Notes: generated by a model not told the origin, from the sequence alone. Positions 24,311 through 34,129 are shown, counted from the first letter of the stretch. The stretch is DNA of 64,000 nucleotides from Bacillota bacterium (GCA_023444055.1 JAEZRV010000082.1:1-64000), one strand, 5' to 3'. A program made the numbers and translations.

Positions 24311-26188
24311 TTAGATAGCTCTTTCTATAGTTAAAAAATTCCCTCTAGGTTGTTCTAAAGTTAATTGATAAAGCAACTTATTCAATTCATCTTCATTAAG
24401 CGGCTTTCCCCATATATATCCTTGTATGCAATCACAGTTATGTTCCCTTAAATAATCCAACTGCGTTGTATCTTCAACCCCTTCAGCAACAACTGAAATA
24501 TCCATTTGGTGAACTAATGAAATAATAGGACCAACAATATGTTTATCTTTTCCCTGTCCTATAATACTATCAATAAATACCTTATCAATTTTCAAAGTAT
24601 CTATAGGAAGCATCTGTAGATAACTTAATGATGAATAACCAGTACCGAAATCATCTAACGCAATATTAATTCCAATATTTTTTAGTTGATTTAGGACATC
24701 AATAACATAATCCATAGATGATATAAATATTGACTCAGTAATTTCAATTTCTAAGTTATATGGATGAACTCCTGTCTCGTTAAGTATGCCTATTATCATA
24801 TGAACAAATGAAGGTTCCATAATTTGTACTGCTGAAATATTTACAGATAAGATCGCATTAAAATGATACTTATCTTGCAATTCTTTAAATTTCTTACATG
24901 CAGTTCTAAGAATCCATCTGCCCATTTGATTTATAAATTTTGTTTCTTCTGCTACAGGTATGAATGTAACAGGACTGACAAAACCCAATTCCGGCGAATT
25001 CCATCTAATTAAAGTTTCAAAACCTCTCAATTTTTTTGTATCAGAACGGTATTGAGGTTGATATACTAGATAAAGTTCATCATTCTCAATTGATTCAAGA
25101 AGTCTTTTTTCAAGTTCCATTCTCATAAATATTCTATCTTTCATTTCTTTGTTAAAGAACTGAACTCCATTTTTTCCATCTTCCTTCACCTTGTACATTG
25201 CTGTATCAGAACACTTTAGAAGGTCTGTTGAATTGTCACCATCTCTAGGGTAAACTGAAATTCCAAAACTTGCACTAATAGTAAGTTCAGTCTTTTCTAT
25301 ATAGAACTTCTTTAAAATTTCTTTTCTCAAGCTTTCCAAATATGTTACTATTTCATCTTCTTCTAATTGTCTTTGTATTATTAATGCAAATTCATCTCCA
25401 CCTAAACGTCCTAGCATATCATCCGGATGAATAACTGCTTTTAGTCTCAATGCAACCTCTTGCAACAATAAATCACCTGCATGATGACCCATAGAATCAT
25501 TAATTCTTTTAAAATTATCTAAATCTATAAATATCATTGCAAATTTCATCTTTTTTTCCATTGACAAAGTAATTAGTATATCTAATCTATTGATAATCAT
25601 TTTACGATTTGGAAGTTCGGTTAATACATCAAAAAACGCTAAATAATTTAGTTTTTCTTCATTTTCCTTCATATCTTGATTATACTCGAGTAATTGTTTA
25701 TTCTGATTAAATAATTCTCCTTCAGTAATAGCAAGTTCCTCGTAAAGAGTTACAAGTTCCTCTTTTTGTTCTTTAATCTCTTCATATTTCTGATTTAAGC
25801 GTCTGCTAAAAACATAAATAATGGTTATGGTAATAATAGTACATATAGGCAGTATCATACCAGGTGCAGAACTTATATTACCCCTTGAAAATACATTTCT
25901 AGCCACTAAGAGAAATTGAATAACATTAATTGATACACCAATTATATATCCATTTTTTACAGCGCTTACAACTAAATATACAGATATCATTACTTGAAAC
26001 TGTGCAAGAATACCTGTGATAGTATTATCTGTTGTTATACGTGTTTCTATGATGATAATAACTGCATATATAACCAAACAAAGAAAGCAAGTTATAATTT
26101 TAAAATATGATATGTATTTATTTTCATACACATTTTCTTTTTTCTCAAAATACCTATTAAAAAAATTGTCGTCAGTTCTATTTGGCAT
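24311..26188 (-). CDS. Membrane GGDEF-EAL cyclic di-GMP protein
   Basis: A 625-residue dual-domain signalling enzyme. Five to six transmembrane segments lie in residues 25-135, then a coiled coil (about 135-180). The GGDEF domain has the intact active site GRLGGDEFAL, and the EAL domain has ETLIRW in place of EALIRW, with EITES and DDFGTGYSSL conserved. It could both make and break cyclic di-GMP; the intact motifs give no clear bias. The start ATG follows GGGGGATTATTT. No cyclic-di-GMP riboswitch was seen upstream. Confidence 0.92.
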   Translation of the reverse strand: MPNRTDDNFFNRYFEKKENVYENKYISYFKIITCFLCLVIYAVIIIIETRITTDNTITGILAQFQVMISVYLVVSAVKNGYIIGVSINVIQFLLVARNVFSRGNISSAPGMILPICTIITITIIYVFSRRLNQKYEEIKEQKEELVTLYEELAITEGELFNQNKQLLEYNQDMKENEEKLNYLAFFDVLTELPNRKMIINRLDILITLSMEKKMKFAMIFIDLDNFKRINDSMGHHAGDLLLQEVALRLKAVIHPDDMLGRLGGDEFALIIQRQLEEDEIVTYLESLRKEILKKFYIEKTELTISASFGISVYPRDGDNSTDLLKCSDTAMYKVKEDGKNGVQFFNKEMKDRIFMRMELEKRLLESIENDELYLVYQPQYRSDTKKLRGFETLIRWNSPELGFVSPVTFIPVAEETKFINQMGRWILRTACKKFKELQDKYHFNAILSVNISAVQIMEPSFVHMIIGILNETGVHPYNLEIEITESIFISSMDYVIDVLNQLKNIGINIALDDFGTGYSSLSYLQMLPIDTLKIDKVFIDSIIGQGKDKHIVGPIISLVHQMDISVVAEGVEDTTQLDYLREHNCDCIQGYIWGKPLNEDELNKLLYQLTLEQPRGNFLTIERAI

Positions 26189-26509
26189 AAATAATCCCCC
26201 ACAGATGTACTAATTATCCTTTATTTTACCATAGCAAGGCATTAAATGGAATAGTCTTTTACAAAATATATTAATCTTCCCTATTTGTATCTAATTTTCT
26301 ATCCTTTTTATAGCTTTTTTTCTCATTTTAACTTATTTTCTTACACTCTATTTTTATCATATTTGTCCGAAATTTTCTTTTACCAAACCTATATTTCGGG
26401 CATTTCATCCATTCTATCGTTAATCCAACAATTAAATTTTCACAAATTTACTATTTTAGTTTATATTTAAAATTTATCAAAATATTTTAAAATTTTACTT
26501 CATAATTCA
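26189..26509. other. T-rich intergenic stretch, nothing recognised
   Basis: 320 bases between the YcxB-like gene and the GGDEF-EAL gene. The plus strand is strongly T-rich. I find no hairpin, repeat family member or small gene with a ribosome-binding site. Confidence 0.4.
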
Positions 26510-27016
26510 CTAAAATACTTTATAATTTTTATTTTTAGATAATAACAACTTTTTCATCTCTTCTATGTCAGTAAGATTATTAAAACATCTTTTTGGAAAT
26601 ATATAGTATATCATTTTCTCATCTGACAATATAAATGCACTTGGAATATCATAAGCGTCAACAAACAAACTCCAGTCAAAGTTTTTATGGCCATCTCCAT
26701 TAACAAGTTGAATGCCTTTTTCAGAAAAAATATAGCTGCTCTCTTTTCTATTTTTATAAAAATTTATATAACTGCTAATAGGCTTTTTATAAAGAAAGAC
26801 ATATAATAATATACCTAAAATAACACATATTAATATTAAAGCATAAATATAATTCTCAAATCCCATGGTCATACCATAAAATACCAATCCAATGATTATT
26901 ATACTAATTATAGGAAAAATTTTCCATACTTTTTTTATATTATTTATTATATACATAACGGCTATCTTAATATCATTTACATTATAGGATATCTTAGCTT
27001 CTATTTCATTTAACAT
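26510..27016 (-). CDS. YcxB-like membrane protein
   Basis: A 168-residue protein with two adjacent transmembrane helices (about residues 31-50 and 56-76). A C-terminal domain resembles the YcxB-like family: YIFSEKGIQLVNGDGHKNFD followed by WSLFVDAYDIPSAFILS and IFPKRCF. The start is ATG 27016 with GAGGAG upstream; eleven further in-frame codons lack a site. No function is known for the family. Confidence 0.75.
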   Translation of the reverse strand: MLNEIEAKISYNVNDIKIAVMYIINNIKKVWKIFPIISIIIIGLVFYGMTMGFENYIYALILICVILGILLYVFLYKKPISSYINFYKNRKESSYIFSEKGIQLVNGDGHKNFDWSLFVDAYDIPSAFILSDEKMIYYIFPKRCFNNLTDIEEMKKLLLSKNKNYKVF

Positions 27017-27440
27017 GTGGATACTCCTCAATCTAGATTTTTTATTCATTATTATGCATAAACATGTAGCAAAACCATTATATACTAATTCTATTAAGCC
27101 TTCAATGATAGAATGCTCAAGTACCTATCTATTAACCATTATTCCTGTATAAAAATTAGATTTTTGCACAATAATGAATATTCATGTATTAATTTAATGC
27201 CTAGATGATTCAACGAGGCAGTAATATTCTCACTACTTGAGAACCAAAGCAATAATCGCAACTTATAGATTTAAAGGACATTTTCTTGCCTCGTAATATT
27301 TTAAGTAATATTTGGTAAACCTAATAATATAAAAATATGTGTTTAATAATAGCTTAACTTATGATTTAATATTATTGTAAAGTTTACATATTACTAAACC
27401 TACAATATATTTTAATATATATTGGAGAGGAGTTTGATTA
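27017..27440. other. Divergent promoter region with a palindromic repeat
   Basis: Between the YcxB-like gene (minus) and the LCP gene (plus). It must hold promoters for both, but the A+T content prevents a confident call. It contains copy 2 of the AACGAGGC element. Confidence 0.45.
27212..27294. repeat. AACGAGGC palindromic element (copy 2)
   Basis: AACGAGGCAGTAATATTCTC at the left and GGACATTTTCTTGCCTCGT at the right, with ACCAAAGC and ACTTATAGA between. Relative to copy 1 (7008-7092) it is inverted and has lost several internal pairs. The ends are well kept. Confidence 0.65.
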
Positions 27441-28568
27441 ATGAAATCTACAAAGCTTATTTTTATGTGTAGTTTTATTAGCGGAATAATTTTATTTCTA
27501 TTAGGTATTTTCGTTTTGGCTAATAACAAACCAATCACTTCTTCTGAAGCTCAGCAAAATTCATCTTCTTCAAGCAGTTCATTACCAAAGATCGAAAATC
27601 ATCTTGATAATGATGATCCGATAAACGTTATAGTATTAATCAAAGAAGCTTCTGGATTTAACACTGATACTATTATTATTGCAAATTACAACCCAATCTC
27701 AAATCAGACAAGCTTATTAACAATTCCTAGAGACACTAAGCCTAGCAACAACTCTATTTATAAGATTAACTCCTATTATTACATAGGTTTAAAAAAATAC
27801 GAAAAATCTAATGGTCTTTCACTAACTGAAGCAAAACACAAAGCAGTAGAATATGCAGCTCAATCAATTAGCAATATAACTAATATTCCTATTGACTATT
27901 ATATTTATCTTGAGATAGATACTATTAAAGAAATCGTAAACAGGTTAGGCGGCGTATATTTTGACATCCCTGCCGACTTAAAATACACAGATCCTTCACA
28001 AAATTTATATATTGACTTACAAAAAGGTTATCAACTCTTAAATGGCGATAAAACTGAACAGTTTTTACGTTTTAGAAAATCAAATTCTCGCAAATCATCA
28101 GAATGGAAAAAATATTATGATGGTTCTGATTTAAAAAGAACTGAAATGCAAATTAAGTTTGTAAATGAGTTAATTCAGCAGAAGGTTAATTTGCTGCAGC
28201 TACCTAAGCTTATACCTATTATAAATTATGCCTTTGAAAATGTAATAACAAATATTTCACTTTCAGATACTCTGTCCTTAGTGAATACATTTACAGCGTC
28301 TGCTAAACCCAGTATGAATACATTTAAATTGCATGGCTTAGATAAAAGGATTAATAGTACTGATTACTTTATATATATAGATAAAATAGAAGATACTAAG
28401 AAAAGAAAAGTATTTGATTCTAAAGAAATAATTAGTAGCTACTTTGACTCAAAATCATATTTAATTATTCCTGACAAAAACAAGAAATATGATTTTGAGT
28501 CAAATTTAAGAAGCAACCCATCAAACGATGAAACCGATAATAAAGCAGATAATACAGACAAACCATAA
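27441..28568 (+). CDS. LytR-CpsA-Psr (LCP) family protein
   Basis: A 375-residue membrane-anchored enzyme of the family that attaches teichoic acids or other glycopolymers to peptidoglycan. A transmembrane anchor covers residues 7-27, then a serine-rich linker, then the LCP domain from about residue 58. The domain includes DTIIIANYNPISNQTSLLTI, IPRDTK with the conserved arginine, and LNGDKTEQFLRFRKSN. The tail is polar and Asn/Asp/Lys-rich. The start ATG follows GGAGAGGAG. The enzyme is convergent with the ABC-F gene. Confidence 0.9.
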   Translation: MKSTKLIFMCSFISGIILFLLGIFVLANNKPITSSEAQQNSSSSSSSLPKIENHLDNDDPINVIVLIKEASGFNTDTIIIANYNPISNQTSLLTIPRDTKPSNNSIYKINSYYYIGLKKYEKSNGLSLTEAKHKAVEYAAQSISNITNIPIDYYIYLEIDTIKEIVNRLGGVYFDIPADLKYTDPSQNLYIDLQKGYQLLNGDKTEQFLRFRKSNSRKSSEWKKYYDGSDLKRTEMQIKFVNELIQQKVNLLQLPKLIPIINYAFENVITNISLSDTLSLVNTFTASAKPSMNTFKLHGLDKRINSTDYFIYIDKIEDTKKRKVFDSKEIISSYFDSKSYLIIPDKNKKYDFESNLRSNPSNDETDNKADNTDKP

Positions 28569-28587
28569 GCAGCTGTAAAAACTCCCT

Positions 28588-30249
28588 CTAAAGCATTCTC
28601 AGCTTAGAAAGCAGTTCCTGATATTCCATCTCAAGGCTATCGTTATTGGTATTTGGTTCTGATAGCTTAGATAATACTTCTGTGATACGCATTTGTAACA
28701 TCAGCTTTTGTGTTTGAGTACTTTGTTTGGTTTCTGAGATATCGCTTTTATCTTCATAATCCATCAAATTTCCTTCAAATTCTAGCACTTGACCATTTTT
28801 TATCACTAGCAGTCTTTGAGCAATACTATTTACGAAAGACCTATTATGCGATACAAACAAAACTGTTCCTTCATATTCACATAGTATACTTTGTAAAGCT
28901 TCAATTGATTCCATATCCAAGTAATTCGTCGGTTCATCTAATAAAAGCAAATTAGCACTTGAAACAAATAGTTTTGCAAAGCTTACTTTAATTCTTTCAC
29001 CACCGCTTAATAAGCCTACTTTTTTATATACACTATCACCAGGAAATAATAATCTTGCTAAAATCGTTCTAGCGGTTGTCTCATTTTGTACGCTTTCAAT
29101 CATTACATTATCAAGGATAGTTTTTTGTAAATCCAAGTTTTTTAAATCCTGATGAAGGTATCCAATATTAGCTTTGGGTACAATATTTACTTGTTTTAAT
29201 AATTCATACTCGTTGCAATTGTCTAAATTTCTACATTTATAGAATTCATAAATCTGATTGAGCAAAGTAGTCTTACCTGAACCGTTTTCTCCTATAATGG
29301 CATGCTTTTTACCATTATATACATTAAACGTAGCTTTATTATATATATTTCTGTCTCCATAACTGAAGCTAAAATTATTGCTAGATATAATCAAATTATT
29401 CTGTGGCGGATTAGTTAATGAAAAATCAAGTTTAATACTTTTTTGCTCCTTTGGCTTATCTTTTATTTCAAGCTTCTTTAGCCTTTCCTCCAAGATATTT
29501 GCTGCATCATGTATCTTTTCCTGTTTTTCATTAGCTTTTCTCGTGTGTAGTCTAGCTTCAGAATTGCCCATTCTTGCTGGAGCTTTTTTAATTGCTTTTG
29601 CACGTGCTTTGCGGTTTATAATAGCCTCCTCAAGATGTTTTTTCTCGTCAATGTAATATTTATATTCAAACCATTCTCTATCAATCATTTTTTGTTTTTG
29701 CTGCTTATAAAAGGAATAGTTGCCTTCAAAGAAGGTTAACTTTCCATCTTCCACTTCAATTATTTTATTACATATACTATCTAGGAGATCCCTGTCATGG
29801 CTAATGAGTACTATTGTTTCTGTTTTTAAAAGTTTGTTCTTTAGAATCTCAATTCCTTGTAAATCGAGGTTAGCTGTAGGTTCATCTGCAAAAAGTACTA
29901 AACTGTTTTTACTTAAAGCGGATGCAATTCTTAGCCTGGTCTCTTCACCACCACTTACAATTTGGTTTTGAACCTTATCCCGCACATCAAATTCGCTCAA
30001 TAACTTAGCATCAGCCGCAATTTCATAATCCGATATTTGTTTAATATAAGCTATATCACAGGTTCTTTTTACAATACCTTCATCTGGAGATTGTTCACCT
30101 ACAAGTATATTTAGCAATGTTGTTTTTCCAGCCCCATTTTGACCGACAACACCTATCTTATCGCCACTTCTGATTTGTAACTTCTCGAAGCATAAAACTT
30201 CTCTATCACCAAAATTTTTTTTAATATTTATAGCATCTAAAATAAGCAT
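28588..30249 (-). CDS. ABC-F ribosomal protection protein (CplR/VmlR-like)
   Basis: A 553-residue soluble protein with two ABC ATPase domains and no membrane part. Walker A motifs are GQNGAGKTTLL and GENGSGKTTLL, signatures VSGGEETRLRIA and LSGGERIKVSF, and Walker B segments ADEPTANLD and LDEPTNYLD. The interdomain linker contains KKAPARMGNSEARLHTRK, typical of antibiotic-resistance ABC-F proteins that displace lincosamides, pleuromutilins and streptogramins A from the ribosome. The resemblance to clostridial CplR is from memory and needs a search. The start has AGAGGAGAG. A long structured leader precedes it. Confidence 0.85.
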   Translation of the reverse strand: MLILDAINIKKNFGDREVLCFEKLQIRSGDKIGVVGQNGAGKTTLLNILVGEQSPDEGIVKRTCDIAYIKQISDYEIAADAKLLSEFDVRDKVQNQIVSGGEETRLRIASALSKNSLVLFADEPTANLDLQGIEILKNKLLKTETIVLISHDRDLLDSICNKIIEVEDGKLTFFEGNYSFYKQQKQKMIDREWFEYKYYIDEKKHLEEAIINRKARAKAIKKAPARMGNSEARLHTRKANEKQEKIHDAANILEERLKKLEIKDKPKEQKSIKLDFSLTNPPQNNLIISSNNFSFSYGDRNIYNKATFNVYNGKKHAIIGENGSGKTTLLNQIYEFYKCRNLDNCNEYELLKQVNIVPKANIGYLHQDLKNLDLQKTILDNVMIESVQNETTARTILARLLFPGDSVYKKVGLLSGGERIKVSFAKLFVSSANLLLLDEPTNYLDMESIEALQSILCEYEGTVLFVSHNRSFVNSIAQRLLVIKNGQVLEFEGNLMDYEDKSDISETKQSTQTQKLMLQMRITEVLSKLSEPNTNNDSLEMEYQELLSKLRML

Positions 30250-30741
30250 AAAAAAATCTCTCCTCTAATCTGCCGGAAAGATTCTAACAAACACTTTTGT
30301 AAAATGAACTTTAAAAAGACTTTTTAATAGTTAGTGAACAATAAAGCAAAAGAACAATTATTTATTATTGCTTAAAATATTGATGCTAAAGACCGACTGC
30401 TTAATCTTGAGCAGTAGACTTTAAATTGTTTTCGCTAATTGATTCACTAATAGAATTATCTAAAAATCTTTAAAAATCAAAAAAATATGTGTTATATTAG
30501 ACTAATCCAGCACAAATAAGGGCATATCGCCCGTTCTAAAATTTTATTTGTTTATAAGCTGAATTAGCCAATTCTCATTATTCGATACCTTACCCTTTCA
30601 TAAAATCTGGTATTAAACATTACATAAATGCTTAAAGTATAAATAAAGAATTTATCTACTATTCTTACTAATTATATATACCATTACATTAATTATACTG
30701 CATTAAGGAAAATGAATCAATGATAGTGTTTAATATTATTG
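30250..30741 (-). promoter_or_regulatory. Long structured leader of the ABC-F gene
   Basis: Nearly 500 bases without a gene precede the ABC-F start. Two structures stand out. One is a hairpin at 30388-30422, whose mRNA sense begins AAAGTCTACTGCTC and ends AGCAGTCGGTCTTT. The other is a three-layer palindrome at 30502-30567. Resistance ABC-F genes in Firmicutes are commonly controlled by drug-sensing attenuation in such leaders. I found no leader peptide or terminator that I would defend, so the mechanism here is inference. Confidence 0.5.
30502..30567. repeat. Three-layer nested palindrome
   Basis: The outer arms are CTAATCCAGC and GCTGAATTAG, the middle arms ACAAATAA and TTATTTGT, and the inner arms GGGC and GCCC. 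On the minus strand a T-rich stretch follows about 15 bases later. It may end the DUF2752 transcript or start the ABC-F leader. Confidence 0.6.
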
Positions 30742-31134
30742 TCATAACACAGTAAATATATTTCTTAATGTAAAATACAACAAAAATAAAATAATTATTG
30801 ATGCCCAAAATGCCTTTCCTCTGGGTATAATTTTTACATCTATTCCAAATATGTAAAAAACTAGCTCTATATATGCTAGAGCTCCAATAATTAAACAAAA
30901 TACTGGTGTTATGTTAAATTTAAGAGAATCAATGATATCACCCAATAATAATTGTTGAACACTTCTTGTATTGCCGCATCCTGGACAGTACACATGAAAG
31001 TATTTATAAATAGGACATGCTGGAAGGTGAGTACTCAATTTGTACAGTAAATTTTTAAAAATAAAAACCATGCCTACTGTAAAAAAAGGTAAAATGCAAA
31101 CTATTATCTTTATCAGAGGAGAATTTTTTTTCAT
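30742..31134 (-). CDS. DUF2752 membrane protein
   Basis: A 130-residue protein with three predicted transmembrane segments (about 9-29, 75-95, 103-126). The family signature is CPIYKYFHVYCPGCGNTRSV near residue 38; its cysteines may bind a metal or form disulfides. The start is ATG 31134 (MKKNSPLIK). No ribosome-binding site is next to it; GGAGGT lies about 57 bases upstream across the hairpin element. No function is known for the family. Confidence 0.82.
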   Translation of the reverse strand: MKKNSPLIKIIVCILPFFTVGMVFIFKNLLYKLSTHLPACPIYKYFHVYCPGCGNTRSVQQLLLGDIIDSLKFNITPVFCLIIGALAYIELVFYIFGIDVKIIPRGKAFWASIIILFLLYFTLRNIFTVL

Positions 31135-31199
31135 AATCGTATCCATGTCTAACTATTTAAATAAAACCTATAGAAAAACATGGATTTGTCACCTCCTAC
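31132..31199 (-). promoter_or_regulatory. Hairpin leader separating Shine-Dalgarno from start (DUF2752 copy)
   Basis: The mRNA order is TAGGAGG, TGACAAA, left arm TCCATGT, a loop of about 30 bases, right arm ACATGGA, TACGATT, ATG. The stem is seven perfect pairs. Compared with the miaA copy the arm bases differ, but pairing is kept. Confidence 0.75.
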
Positions 31200-31256
31200 T
31201 AAAATCGTTATTTCTTTTAATTATAATCCGTATAAGAAGAATGCTAGCCTTATTAA

Positions 31257-32069
31257 TTATTGCTTCTTAATCAAATCTTCATTTACAACAGGTATTTGTT
31301 CTCGAATGCTATCTACCATATCTAAGTCAATATCTGCAATAATTATTTGTTCTTTTTCATCGGCTCTAGCTAAAATACTTCCCCACGGGTCACAAACCAT
31401 TGAGTTTCCATAAGCCACGTAGCTAGCATGAGTATCTCTAGCAGGTGAAACTGCCGCATGAAACAATTGATTATCTAGTGCCCTAGACCTTATCATCAGC
31501 TCCCAATGGGCTGGACCTGTAGTCATATTAAATGCACCTGGTGTAATAATTATTTTAGCTCCAGCCTTGCTCATTTCTCTATATAGCTCACTAAAACGCA
31601 TATCAAAACAAATTGCTACACCTATCTTGCAAAACTCAGTATTTACAACAGTTACTTGATTGCCGCCTGATAATACATCAGATTCTTTAAAACGGATACC
31701 ACCCTTTATATCTATATCAAACAAATGTATTTTTCTATGTTTTCCAATAATTGCACCAGTTCTGTCAAATATTAGACATGTGTTATAATAATTCCTCTCA
31801 AAAATCTCAGGAATAGAACCAGCAACAACATATATATCATTATACTTTGCAGCTTGAGAAATGACTGATACAGTTTCACTGTTTTTTAAGTCTTCAGCAT
31901 AAATAGGAAAGTTCTGAGTATCGTATGGACAATTAAACATTTCAGGCAGTATAGCTATATTTACATTACTGTTTTTACAGGCTTCTATCATATTTACTGC
32001 TTTTTTTAGATTGTCTTGCTTAATGTCTTTAACCTTCATTTGGCATAATCCAAGTTTAATATCATTCAT
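31257..32069 (-). CDS. Carbon-nitrogen hydrolase (omega-amidase/nitrilase family)
   Basis: A 270-residue single-domain member of the nitrilase superfamily. The Glu-Lys-Cys triad is visible: ILPEMFNCPY (Glu near residue 42), GKHRKIHLF (Lys near 110) and VAICFDMRFSELYR (Cys near 145). Sequence features around HLFDIDI and MRF resemble Nit2-type omega-amidases, which deamidate alpha-ketoglutaramate. The specific substrate is inferred. The start ATG follows ACGGAGATTTTT. Confidence 0.88.
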   Translation of the reverse strand: MNDIKLGLCQMKVKDIKQDNLKKAVNMIEACKNSNVNIAILPEMFNCPYDTQNFPIYAEDLKNSETVSVISQAAKYNDIYVVAGSIPEIFERNYYNTCLIFDRTGAIIGKHRKIHLFDIDIKGGIRFKESDVLSGGNQVTVVNTEFCKIGVAICFDMRFSELYREMSKAGAKIIITPGAFNMTTGPAHWELMIRSRALDNQLFHAAVSPARDTHASYVAYGNSMVCDPWGSILARADEKEQIIIADIDLDMVDSIREQIPVVNEDLIKKQ

Positions 32070-32111
32070 AAAAATCTCCGTTAAAACACCAAATTTTTTA
32101 TTATTACAAAA

Positions 32112-32150
32112 TAGCTGTTAACATAATGAAATACATCATATTAACAGCTA
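32112..32150 (-). terminator. Terminator after the UPF0210 gene
   Basis: TAGCTGTTAA and TTAACAGCTA are exact complements about 25 bases past the stop codon at 32175. On the minus strand the second arm is followed by TTTTGTAATAA. Confidence 0.65.
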
Positions 32151-32174
32151 CCTAATTTATATCATAGTCGAAGT

Positions 32175-33533
32175 TTAATTTCTCAAGCTATGCAAAGGTG
32201 CGGGTATTCTTCCACCTCTTTTAATGAATTCTGAACAACCATAGGGATTTACCTTCATTACTGGTCCTGAACCAAGAAGTCCACCAAATTCAACTATATC
32301 CCCGATCTTTTTACCTGGAGCCGGTATAATCCTAACAGCTGTAGTTTTTGTGTTTACTACGCCAATAGCTGCCTCATCCGCAATAATTGCTGAAATTGTA
32401 TCTGCTGATGTATCACCTGGAACAACAATCATATCAAGACCAACAGAGCATACACAGGTCATTGCTTCAAGCTTTTCCAGTGATAAGGAACCACATTTTA
32501 CAGCAGAAATCATTCCAGCATCTTCACTTACAGGAATAAATGCACCACTTAATCCTCCAACAGAGGAAGAAGCCATAACTCCACCCTTCTTAACAGCATC
32601 ATTGAGAAGCGCTAGAGCAGCTGTAGTACCATGAGTTCCACACTTCTCCAAACCCATTTCCTCTAAAATATAAGCTACACTATCTCCAATTGCTGGAGTT
32701 GGTGCAAGCGATAAATCAACTATCCCAAAAGGAACATTAAGTCTACGTGATGCTTCTCTGGCAACCAGCTCACCCATTCTAGTTATCTTGAATGCAGTCT
32801 TCTTGATTGTCTCAGCAACCGCACCAAAATCTGCGCCCTTAACCTTTTCAAGTGCACATTTTACAACGCCCGGACCACTAACACCTACATTTATAACACA
32901 TTCAGGTTCACCAACACCATGGAAAGCTCCTGCCATAAATGGGTTATCCTCTACAGCATTTGCAAACACAACCAGTTTTGCACATGCCATTGCTCCATTA
33001 TCAGCTGTGAGTTCGGCACATTTTTTAATTACTTTACCCATTTCTGCAACTGCATCCATGTTGATACCTGCTTTTGTTGATGCAACATTTACAGAAGAAC
33101 AAACCTTTTTTGTAGTACTTAGAGCCTGTGGAATTGAAGCAATAAGCTTTTTGTCACCTTGAGTATAACCCTTTTGTACCAATGCTGAGAATCCTCCTAT
33201 AAAATTTACACCAACGGTTTCAGCAGCTCTATCCATTGCCTGTGCAAATTTCCAGTACTCCTCACTTTCACAACTTTCAGCTATCAAAGCTATTGGCGTA
33301 ACAGAAATTCTCTTATTTATTATAGGTATACCGTATTCTTTTTCAATATTTTCTCCTGTAATAACAAGCTTCTCAGCATATCTAGTTATTTTGTCATAAA
33401 TTTTATTACAAGAAATATCTATATCAGGATGGCAGCAATCTCTTAATGAAATTCCCATAGTTATTGTTCTTATATCCAAATTTTCTTTCTGAATCATTTC
33501 TAATGTTTCAAGTATTTCAAAAGTTCCTAACAT
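32175..33533 (-). CDS. UPF0210/DUF711 PFL-like family protein
   Basis: A 452-residue protein of the UPF0210 (DUF711) family, structurally related to glycyl-radical enzymes but lacking evidence of that chemistry. Recognisable blocks are DCCHPDIDISC, NFIGGFSALVQKGYT, GVSGPGVVKCALEKVKG and LSLAPTPAIGDSVA. It directly follows an ACT-domain gene, the standard arrangement, so the ACT protein may be its regulatory partner. Function is unknown. Confidence 0.88.
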   Translation of the reverse strand: MLGTFEILETLEMIQKENLDIRTITMGISLRDCCHPDIDISCNKIYDKITRYAEKLVITGENIEKEYGIPIINKRISVTPIALIAESCESEEYWKFAQAMDRAAETVGVNFIGGFSALVQKGYTQGDKKLIASIPQALSTTKKVCSSVNVASTKAGINMDAVAEMGKVIKKCAELTADNGAMACAKLVVFANAVEDNPFMAGAFHGVGEPECVINVGVSGPGVVKCALEKVKGADFGAVAETIKKTAFKITRMGELVAREASRRLNVPFGIVDLSLAPTPAIGDSVAYILEEMGLEKCGTHGTTAALALLNDAVKKGGVMASSSVGGLSGAFIPVSEDAGMISAVKCGSLSLEKLEAMTCVCSVGLDMIVVPGDTSADTISAIIADEAAIGVVNTKTTAVRIIPAPGKKIGDIVEFGGLLGSGPVMKVNPYGCSEFIKRGGRIPAPLHSLRN

Positions 33534-33544
33534 TAGTCTTCACC

Positions 33545-33814
33545 TCATATTCTATGCATAGAATTAAATATATCTTCATGTTGAATTTGGATTTTCAACC
33601 CCAACTCAACTCCCTTTTTATCAAGCTTTTCAGAAAGAATATCAAAAGGAATGTTACAACCAGAAATATCAACAAGTGTAATCATTGTGAATACATCCTG
33701 CATTATTGTTTGAGTTATATCAAGTATATTAACATTGCATTCAGCTAAAATATTGCTCACACCAGCGATAATTCCAACTCTATCTTTACCTAAAACTGTA
33801 ATGACTGCTCTCAC
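33545..33814 (-). CDS. ACT-domain regulatory protein
   Basis: An 89-residue stand-alone ACT domain, a small-ligand (usually amino-acid) sensor fold. VRAVITVLGKDRVGIIAGVS and ANNILDITQTI-like strands are typical of the UPF0237 group. The start is GTG 33814, seven bases after TGGAGGT; a longer frame to 33829 would overlap that site. Eleven bases separate it from the UPF0210 gene, so the two are one operon. Confidence 0.88.
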   Translation of the reverse strand: MRAVITVLGKDRVGIIAGVSNILAECNVNILDITQTIMQDVFTMITLVDISGCNIPFDILSEKLDKKGVELGLKIQIQHEDIFNSMHRI

Positions 33815-34005
33815 GTAAAATACCTCCATTTATAATAAACTTATTTTTAGTATTTCTTGATTAAGAATAATTCTATCTAATATTTTTATTTACTCAATCA
33901 GTACCAAAGTTGAATATAATTATATTACATTGTTATTTAAATATCAATTATAACACTTATATTCAAAATTAAATTTTTCGAATGTAGAAAAATTATAATT
34001 ACATC

Positions 34006-34073
34006 GGCGGCGTGTAAACGTGGCGGAAGATATTCTCACCGCCTAAAAACCAAAGCGGTTACCACCACTTGGC
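34006..34073. repeat. AACGAGGC-type palindromic element, partial (copy 3)
   Basis: GGCGGCGTGTAAACGTGGCG at the left, then GATATTCTCACCGCC, ACCAAAGCGGT and CCACTTGGC. It matches about two thirds of copy 1 read inverted. It lies just upstream of the promoter of the radical-SAM gene. Confidence 0.6.
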
Positions 34074-34115
34074 TTAAATTTTACATGATCTTATTATTAA
34101 AACAAATTGCATTCC

Positions 34116-34129
34116 CGAACATTTGTTTG
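34116..34129 (+). promoter_or_regulatory. Probable LexA (SOS) box
   Basis: CGAACATTTGTTTG closely fits the Gram-positive LexA/DinR operator CGAACRNRYGTTYC, with the GAAC...GTTT half-sites in correct register. It overlaps the -35 hexamer of the promoter for two DNA-repair-type genes, where binding would block RNA polymerase. Confidence 0.65.

Noticed and set aside
24311..26188. Degenerate, inactive EAL domain
   Set aside because: ETL replaces EAL, but the glutamate and the DDFGTGYSSL and EITES motifs are intact, so inactivity cannot be claimed.
26189..27440. Cyclic-di-GMP riboswitch near the GGDEF-EAL gene
   Set aside because: No GEMM-I or GEMM-II core sequence could be found in the flanking intergenic regions.
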